In this document: positions 57,746 to 64,000 of the stretch, piece by piece
Numbering within the stretch: position 1 is the stretch's first letter
Layout of the letters: the number at the start of each line of letters is the position of its first letter
The notes under the pieces: generated by a model
What the model saw: only the letters and a program-made list of their open reading frames with translations
Database searches by the model: none
What the model was told of the DNA's origin: nothing
NCBI GenBank assembly: GCA_030035585.1
Contig: CM057472.1
Location: 95,663,601 to 95,727,600 of the forward strand
Direction of reading: 5' to 3'
DNA: 64,000 nt
Source: Dugong dugon
Taxonomy: Eukaryota > Chordata > Mammalia > Sirenia > Dugongidae
Program-made: the position numbers and the translations under genes

Positions 57746-58286
57746 CCCCCGCACATTCCTGGGACTGATGAAAATGAAAAGGAGGTGAAAGGCGAGGGAA
57801 GCTCAGCAACTATGGGAGCATCTAGGAATGTCTGGGCTGTAAAGCAGAGTGTGAAAACATTTGTCTCATGCAGATTCAGGTTCAGAATTAATGAGATAAT
57901 TTCCCTCGCTAGGATTTACTGGTTTTCAGAAGCTTAGGAAACTCTGTTTTGTAAGCAGTGAATTTTCTACCAAGGATGATTATCAGAATTATTACAAATG
58001 TTATTCTATACAAACATTAGTAATTGAAGTAGAATATCAGCTAGTGCCAGCTTTCTGCTGATGTAGACTGAGAATCATAATGAAGAGGTGTTTAGTGTTT
58101 ATTGTAGTATACTTACTCATCAAAGCTTATAGAATAAAGAACAATAAAAAGTCTATCTTAGAGCTTTTCCTGTAAGAAATTGCTCTAAGTAATAACTTTG
58201 GAGCATCAAAATGTATCAAAGGCAAAGTTATAAAGAAAACAAATAATATCAACCAATTGAAGGCAGTACCAATCGCACTGATTAAG
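57746..58286. other. Unassigned stretch
   Basis: No repeat or gene recognised. Confidence 0.4.
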
Positions 58287-58352
58287 AGGGTTTGTGCAGA
58301 GGTTTGCCACGAGTCGGGGCTGACATGATAGCAGCTAACAATGACAACAGTG
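58287..58352 (+). mobile_element. SINE/RTE 3'-end fragment
   Basis: GAGGTTTGCCACGAGTCGGG and GATAGCAGCTAACAATGACAAC resemble the shared RTE/SINE 3' end. Confidence 0.65.
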
Positions 58353-59308
58353 GTATAAGGACCATTAAAATATAAGTATGTTGTCACTACTCATGGCTAA
58401 ATCAGCTCATTGCTCTGAATCTCAGCTTCCTCACCTGCAACCTATGGTCAGTCATTACACAAGTCCTATCAATATCACAGTCTTTCTGGAATAATCAATG
58501 ACAATGTCTTATACAGTGCAAGCAGAACTATATTTATTATTAGCACACTTTCGTTGATGACCTCTTTTTTCTCATGAAGTAACCTCAGTTGGCAAAAGGC
58601 TGTGTCACGTTCCAAAGCACCCAGCCTGCAGGAGTCCCTGTAGTAAAACAGGAAAACGACTAAAGCAAAGAACTCGTCAGGATCTATAAGCTTGGCACTA
58701 AATGCAATTCAGCCGCTGGATCTTGCTAAAGAAAATCCCTTCCCAAGCATGGACTACCAGGCAGAAGCTCTTGTGACACAGCTGTTTGGATTTGACAGTC
58801 ACTTTGAAAGTGACTGTCTTTTAAGAATCCCCACCCCAAATTTAATTACCACTGCATCTGTTATGATGCAGCTTGTGATGAACGAGCTGCCACTACTTTG
58901 TTGTTGTGGAGGTTGTTGCTTCCCTTCATTTATCCTCCGGCAGTGGCTTCACACATAGTCTGGCTGGTCATCACAATCAAGCGGTTAGACCCCTACCATG
59001 CTTCTGTCTAGCAACAAACACTGGTTGCTGCCTGAAACAGCAGCTGAGATAACAGTTGCTGTTTCCATCAACCAATCTCTCTCTGCAGGAGCAGGGAGAG
59101 AATGGGAACCATGTTGATTCAAGGCTGTGTCTGTTCTGGTGACTCACAAAATATATGCATTCGTCAACAGAGCCATTTGCTCCTCCTAAATAGTTTTGCC
59201 AATATAAATGCATAGGAAGTTGCTATTGTCCTGAGCTGCCATTTTTTAAGAAAAGTCTTGTAGAAAAAATTCTAGGAAACAAAGGTCAGTAAACAGAATA
59301 TGGCTGCC
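58353..59308. other. Unassigned, relatively complex stretch
   Basis: Higher sequence complexity than its surroundings and no named repeat. It holds a 25-bp perfect palindrome (58794-58818) inside an 88-codon frame (58692-58958) without a recognisable domain. It could be an unannotated exon or conserved non-coding element, but nothing shows this directly. Confidence 0.4.
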
Positions 59309-59437
59309 TTGTTGTTGTTGTTAGGTGTCATCCAGTCAATTTCTTGACTCATCCTTCCTTCCTTCCTTCTGTTTCTCTCTCCCTCCTTCTGTTTCTCTCT
59401 TCTTCCTCCCTTCTTTCTTTTATTCCTTCCTTTCCAG
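59309..59437 (-). repeat. RTE tail fragment followed by a pyrimidine tract
   Basis: 59309-59350 is (TTG)n with GTTAGGTGTCATCCAGTCAAT, the last 40 bp of an RTE in antisense. 59351-59437 is a TTCC/CTCT-rich tract with an imperfect 20-bp tandem repeat ending TTCTGTTTCTCTCT. Confidence 0.75.
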
Positions 59438-59717
59438 ATAGTTCACTTTTTAAAATAAAATGTGCATATATTGAACCGGTATTTGGGATTTTTTTTAACT
59501 TCCTGCTTTATATGTACAGGTAGCATTTCTTCAGGAACATCTGACCCCTCCCTTAGCATGTAGAAATGCATAATTTAGATACAGACCAGCACAATTGATT
59601 TAGTGAGGCTCTCTCATTCAATTCAAATCAGTATCTGATAACAGGGCAAAATTCATTAAATCTCTGAGTCTTCTTAAGATTATCCAGATATTATCAGAAG
59701 GACTTCATACTCATAAA

Positions 59718-59925
59718 ACCAGTTGCTGTGGTGTCGACTCTGATATGGTGACCCCTTGTGTGTCAGAGTGGAACTGGGCTCCATGGGGTTTTCAATTGCT
59801 GATTTTTTGGAAGTAAATTGCCTGGCCTTCCTTCTGAAGCTCCTCTGAATGGGCTTGAACTGCCAACCTTTTGGTTCTCACCTGAGCAGTACCATTTGCT
59901 GAACCCAAGTGCTCTCATATCCATA
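59718..59925 (-). mobile_element. AfroSINE, long form, diverged
   Basis: Antisense: AAAACCAGTTGCTGTGGTGTCGA at the 3' end, central TTTGGAAGTAAATTGCCTGGCC, then GAACTGCCAACCTTTTGGTT. Confidence 0.85.
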
Positions 59926-61204
59926 GTCCTATGCTAAGGGCTACCTTAGACAATGAAGCCCAGCATACCCTTGCATCAAGGTTCCAGAGGGAAAAAAATG
60001 CACCTTCAGTGCATGAAATTAAAGTCATTCTTAAAGTAAGTTTGGTACTTTTAGAAACATCTCCAAGAACTAACAAAAGTTTGTCCTGATCATCTAGGGG
60101 AAGATTAACTATGGGTTACACCCAGTGGTGGTCCTTTGAGTGTATAATTTATGCAATTCACACAGCAGAAATCTTACATGGTGTTTATTATCAACCTCAA
60201 TAAACAGAAGAGGAAAGTGAATCACTACCTCAAATTTACAGAGATTACAAATTCTTAGCTAGCATTAAATGCAAATTTCTCCATTCTAACTCACTGTGAT
60301 TAGGTATTTTAAAAGAACACCGCCGTCTGGATTACATATGTTAATGAAAACTAAATTTTCTGGATTTTTTGAGTCCAAAATTGTTTTAATTCAATTTTCT
60401 GATTTATGAACAATTGAAAATGCTTAGGCTTTCCTCTTTCACTGGGAAGATAACAGAGCTAAGCAGGTGAAAACCAAGAGTTTATGTCATGGTGGTCTTT
60501 GCTACTGTAGAGCTACAACTGCGTCCTAAGTCTTGTAAGCCATTTATCCATGTGCCACAAGGGAAGTTAGGTAGGAAACTAAGGCTAAGCCAAAGTCTAT
60601 TTTTGCTACTTAAAAAATAATTTGAAGTTTCCATGATACTGAAAATATGTTTAGTATTGTCAACTGCCTAGAGGAACAAAAACATTTATGATTTAGAGAA
60701 CTTCTTACAATAGTTTCAATTCTCTATTTTCCTATCCAAACAGATGGATTCAAAAGATTCTTAGATATCTTCAATGTTACCAAATTCTCTCCTCCAATTT
60801 GTTAAGCAGTTTTTAAGAACTCACACATTACGTTTGCTCATCCTGGCTATAAAGCTGGAAGTGAAAGGCATTCATGTGGTAACAGTTTAAATAAAATGTC
60901 TTTGAAATAAAATTAGACCTACAAGTTTCTTTTTGTTCCTTTATATTTGTTGAATAAAGTAGAAGTGCTCTTTATTTTATCCACATAGATGCATTCTAAA
61001 ATGCTCCATTTTTCTGCTTGTTCTTATAGTCATGTCCCCAGTTGGGACTGTTTTGTATATGAATTAAGAATCATCATTTATTAACATTTTCAGAATTTCC
61101 AACATGAGAATCCCAGAATATCCTGAGTTTTTCCGGAAAAGTGAAATGAAGAACAAAGATTTTTTTGTTTTGATTTATTGGCATTGAAGGCCCCTGGGAT
61201 TATA
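59926..61204. other. Unassigned stretch
   Basis: No repeat or gene recognised. Confidence 0.4.
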
Positions 61205-61400
61205 CCACTTATGGTTATGGACAAGAAATTTGGAGTCAGACAGAACTGGGTTTTAATTCTCTCTCTACCACTTACTAAGTGTGCTACCTTAAGCAAGCTA
61301 TTTTGCTTCCTTAGCCACACTTCTGCAGTTTTGAATGGGGATATGTTCTTGCTGTAAGGATTAAATCAGATAATATATAGAAAGTGCTCAGAAAAATAAA
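61205..61400 (+). repeat. MIR
   Basis: TTTGGAGTCAGACAGAACTGGG, CTACCACTTACTAAGTGTGC and AGGATTAAATCAGATAATATATAG follow MIR order. Confidence 0.88.
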
Positions 61401-62884
61401 TTAAGCAATCAATACATGATTAATATGATAACAGTACAATTTTCTCTAACTAGGTCACTTTCAAGGATGGGATAAGTCAGATAGATTTTGGTTTACTGGA
61501 TTGATAGTCCACTACTGGCTCAAATATCTTGATGTTCAGCCTGGTGGGATAAGTCCTCTGGAGCCTTATTATGCTTTTTAAATTTTCCTTACCTCCCTCA
61601 AATGTGATCAACCAGTATTTCCTTATTGCTGATTTCACTGTGACATTTATATGTTGTCTTCTAATATTTCTGCTTACTCTGATAAACATTAGAATATCAG
61701 AATGCAGAATTAATGACAACAGAAAACTTAGAACTAAATGGAGCATACAGGAGACTGGAAGTAAGAATTCTTGGCTTCTATTTCTAGATCTGTCATTGAG
61801 TTGTTATTTGAATATAGACAGATTCTTTAATTAGACTGAATGAGAGTTTGTCTTACAGAAAAGACATCCTCATCAAAGGATCAGTTTTTAAGCTTACAAA
61901 GGCAGTCTTGTAACTTTGTAGTTTATAGTAACAGTGTCCACCCCCCCCCCCCCCCCGAGGTAACCTCATTGACAGGGATTTTCCTTGAATCCTATGATAT
62001 ATTTTACTTTTTCAACAGTAATTTGGAAGCAGTTACATTATACAATAGAAACTTAAGTGTAGAGTAAAACCGTGCTAGTTTCAGAGTACCAGAGAAGAGG
62101 GGACCTTAATAAACCTCAATCCGTTTGTAAGAGACTTACCATGTTTTGTAAGAATAGAATAGGAAAACGTAAAGCATTTGCTTATATATGAGATACTTGA
62201 AGGATAATAGTGACAAGCTAGTCTTTTGTTTTATATTAGAACTCTTTCCTATAAAAATGATACCATATTTTTGATTACTTAAAAATAGTTGATAAGAGTG
62301 AGTGAAGTATGCTTACAAGTGATCATGGGGTTGGGGAGTGCTTTTATGGCACAGGAAGATTGAGAAGATCCAAATGTTTAAGCAGAAAGGTTATCATCAA
62401 AGGCAACTGGAGAAACTGTACCCTCTGTTCTCAGCCTAAAACCTGAATCAAACCCCTGGACTCATAGCGACTCAAAGGCTTATTATGAAAAGATCTCAGC
62501 CCTCTGAAAGTACATTGTCTCATTTTTAAATTGGTAAGCCACTTTAAATATATACATTTGATTATTTATCGCCAACTAAATTTGATTTCTCCTATTTCTA
62601 TTTATGTAATCTTTTAACCAAGAAATGTCTTTCTAGGACATCTCTTTAATAAGCTGGTATCAAATGATCATGATGGTATTATCATATGGTATTTGTAATA
62701 GTAAATATTTTGTAGTAATATGATTTTATATAAAATATAATATCACACTAATTAATTTTGAGTCTTTACTAAAACTCAGGGACCATTCTGAGGTCTTTTA
62801 ATGTGTTATTTAATTTCATGGTGTAGGCATAAACATTCTCATACAGATACTGAATATTGGGGGAAGTGCTACTTTCAGTTTGCT
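61401..62884. other. Unassigned stretch with poly(C) run
   Basis: A C16 homopolymer lies at 61941-61956. 62440-62482 (AATCAAACCCCTGGACTCATAG) may be a SINE 3' fragment. The frames at 61477-61746 and 61571-61834 overlap on opposite strands and have no domain. Confidence 0.45.
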
Positions 62885-64000
62885 TTTCATTTTTTTCTTA
62901 ACAGCCTTTTTGAGATATAATTCATATACCCTATAGTTTTTCCATCTAAAGTGTACAAGTGAATAGATCATTAACATATTCAGAGATACGTGCAACCATC
63001 ATCATAGTCAATTTTTGAATATTTTCATCATCTCGGAAAGAAATCCTGTAACTTTTAGCCATCACCATCTGTCTTAGTCATCTAGTGCTGCTATAACAGA
63101 AATACCACAAGTGGATGGCTTCAACAAAGAGAAATGTATTCTCTCACAGTCCAGTAGGCTACAAGTCCAGATTCAGGGTGTCAGTTCCAGGAGAAAGCTT
63201 TCTCTCTCTTGGCTCTGGAGAAAGATCCTTGTGACGCATTTGTCTTCCCTTGGTCTGGGAGCGTCTCTGTGCAGGCACCTCAGGTCCAAAGGACACGCTC
63301 TGCTCCTGGCACTGCTGTCTTGGTGGTGTGAAGTTCCCATGTGTCTCTGTTCACTTCTCTCTTTTATATCCCTAAAGAGATTGGCTTAAGACACTATCCA
63401 ATCTTGTATACCTCATCAGTATAACTGCCGCTAATCCATCGTATTAAATCATAGTGATTGAATTTACAACACATAAGGAAATTACATCAGATTACACAAT
63501 CATACAATACTGGGAATCATGACCTACCCAAGTTGACACACACATTTTTTGGGGGACACAATTCAGTCCATGACACCATCCTACCCCTCTTTCCTCCAAG
63601 CCGTAAACAACCAACAATGCGCTTTCTGTGTCCCCAGATTTACCTATTCTGAACATTTCATATAAATTAAATCATATAATATGTAGTCTTTTGGGACTGG
63701 CTTCTTTCATTTAACATACTGTTTTCAAGGTTTATCCATAGTTTAACATGTACCATTACTTCATTACTTTTTACAGTCAAATGATATTTATTGTATAAAT
63801 ATACCACATTGTATTTATCTAGTCATCAGTTGATGAACATTTAGGTTGTTTGCACTTTTTGGCTATTATGATCAATATTGCTATATTTACTCATGCACAA
63901 GTTTTTGTGTGGACATAAGCTTTGTTTTGTTTTGTTTTTTCTCTTGGGTATTTACCTAGGAGTGGAATTGCTGTGTCATATTAGAACACTACGATTAGTC
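62885..64000 (-). mobile_element. Old L1M 3' end, split by an LTR, running off the window
   Basis: 62885-63069 and 63581-64000 are one antisense L1M 3'UTR and ORF2 end: TTTGAGATATAATTCATATACC, ACATATTCAGAGATACGTGCAACC, then TTACCTATTCTGAACATTTC, CAGTTGATGAACATTTAGG, CCTAGGAGTGGAATTGCTGTG. The last part is antisense of the conserved ORF2 C-terminus. Confidence 0.92.
63070..63575 (-). mobile_element. MaLR/ERVL-type solo LTR with 5-bp target duplication
   Basis: 506 bp, TG...CA ends on the minus strand. CCATC flanks it exactly (63065-63069 and 63576-63580). It is inserted in the L1M. The polyadenylation hexamer is changed to AATACA. No internal region is present, so it arose by recombination between two LTRs or is an isolated LTR. 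Confidence 0.92.

Noticed and set aside
57683-57937. Frame beginning in a Cys-Val repeat
   Set aside because: It is a translated (GT)n microsatellite.
58692-58958. A Cys-rich secreted peptide gene
   Set aside because: The CCCCGGCC run comes from a TTGTTGTGG-type low-complexity stretch; no signal peptide or conserved spacing.
1-64000. Many open frames of 60-160 codons on both strands as possible host genes
   Set aside because: They are L1/RTE remnants, antisense shadows of these, or short composition-driven frames without domains, codon bias or splice support.

Overview
This window is repeat-dense, AT-rich, non-coding mammalian nuclear DNA. Three things point to an afrotherian, most likely an elephant: many tRNA-derived SINEs of the afrotherian AfroSINE type, many RTE/BovB-like LINE fragments whose 3' ends carry an ACAAC-type tail and share sequence with those SINEs, and L1 elements with a distinctive 3'UTR. 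I recognise no host protein-coding gene, functional RNA gene, CRISPR array or operon. Nearly every long open frame comes from L1 or RTE reverse transcriptases or is a chance or antisense frame.

Layout. 1-7035: a near full-length L1 on the plus strand, with its 5'UTR cut by the window edge. ORF1 has one frameshift and ORF2 is broken in three places, but the endonuclease, reverse-transcriptase and Cys-rich motifs are still readable. Its 3'UTR ends in three consecutive 3'-terminal modules. 7.7-15.3 kb: two 5'-truncated RTE copies on the minus strand, an LTR, and an old L1M into which one RTE (9-bp target duplication) and a SINE have inserted. 17-26 kb: SINEs, a short RTE tail, a decayed HAL1/L1M, and the longest RTE copy, which has an internal deletion and a SINE inside it. 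26-34 kb: MaLR-type LTRs, a composite tRNA-Gly-headed SINE, L1M pieces, a 5'-truncated L1 and more RTE tails. 34-42 kb: three SINEs in tandem with clear target duplications, then a 1.2-kb L1 insertion that carries a 3'-transduced LTR segment and a 23-nt poly(A). 45.8-48.7 kb: an inverted pair of RTE copies flanked by direct repeats of about 85 bp lying in a MIR. 51-59 kb: MER5A and MER20-type DNA transposon relics, RTE tails and a SINE inside a SINE. 62.9-64 kb: an old L1M split by a solo LTR with a perfect 5-bp target duplication.

How the parts relate. L1 supplies the machinery for its own copies. The RTE family is the likely partner of the AfroSINEs, with which it shares 3' sequence. The nesting gives a relative order: MIR, MER5A and L1M are oldest, then RTE copies and LTRs, then AfroSINEs and the modern L1s. 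I found no convincing undescribed biological system. The most informative observations are the L1 copy with a transduced LTR polyadenylation segment, and a two-part L1 3' end shared by two separate L1 copies, which suggests that L1s in this lineage have repeatedly captured new 3' termini.
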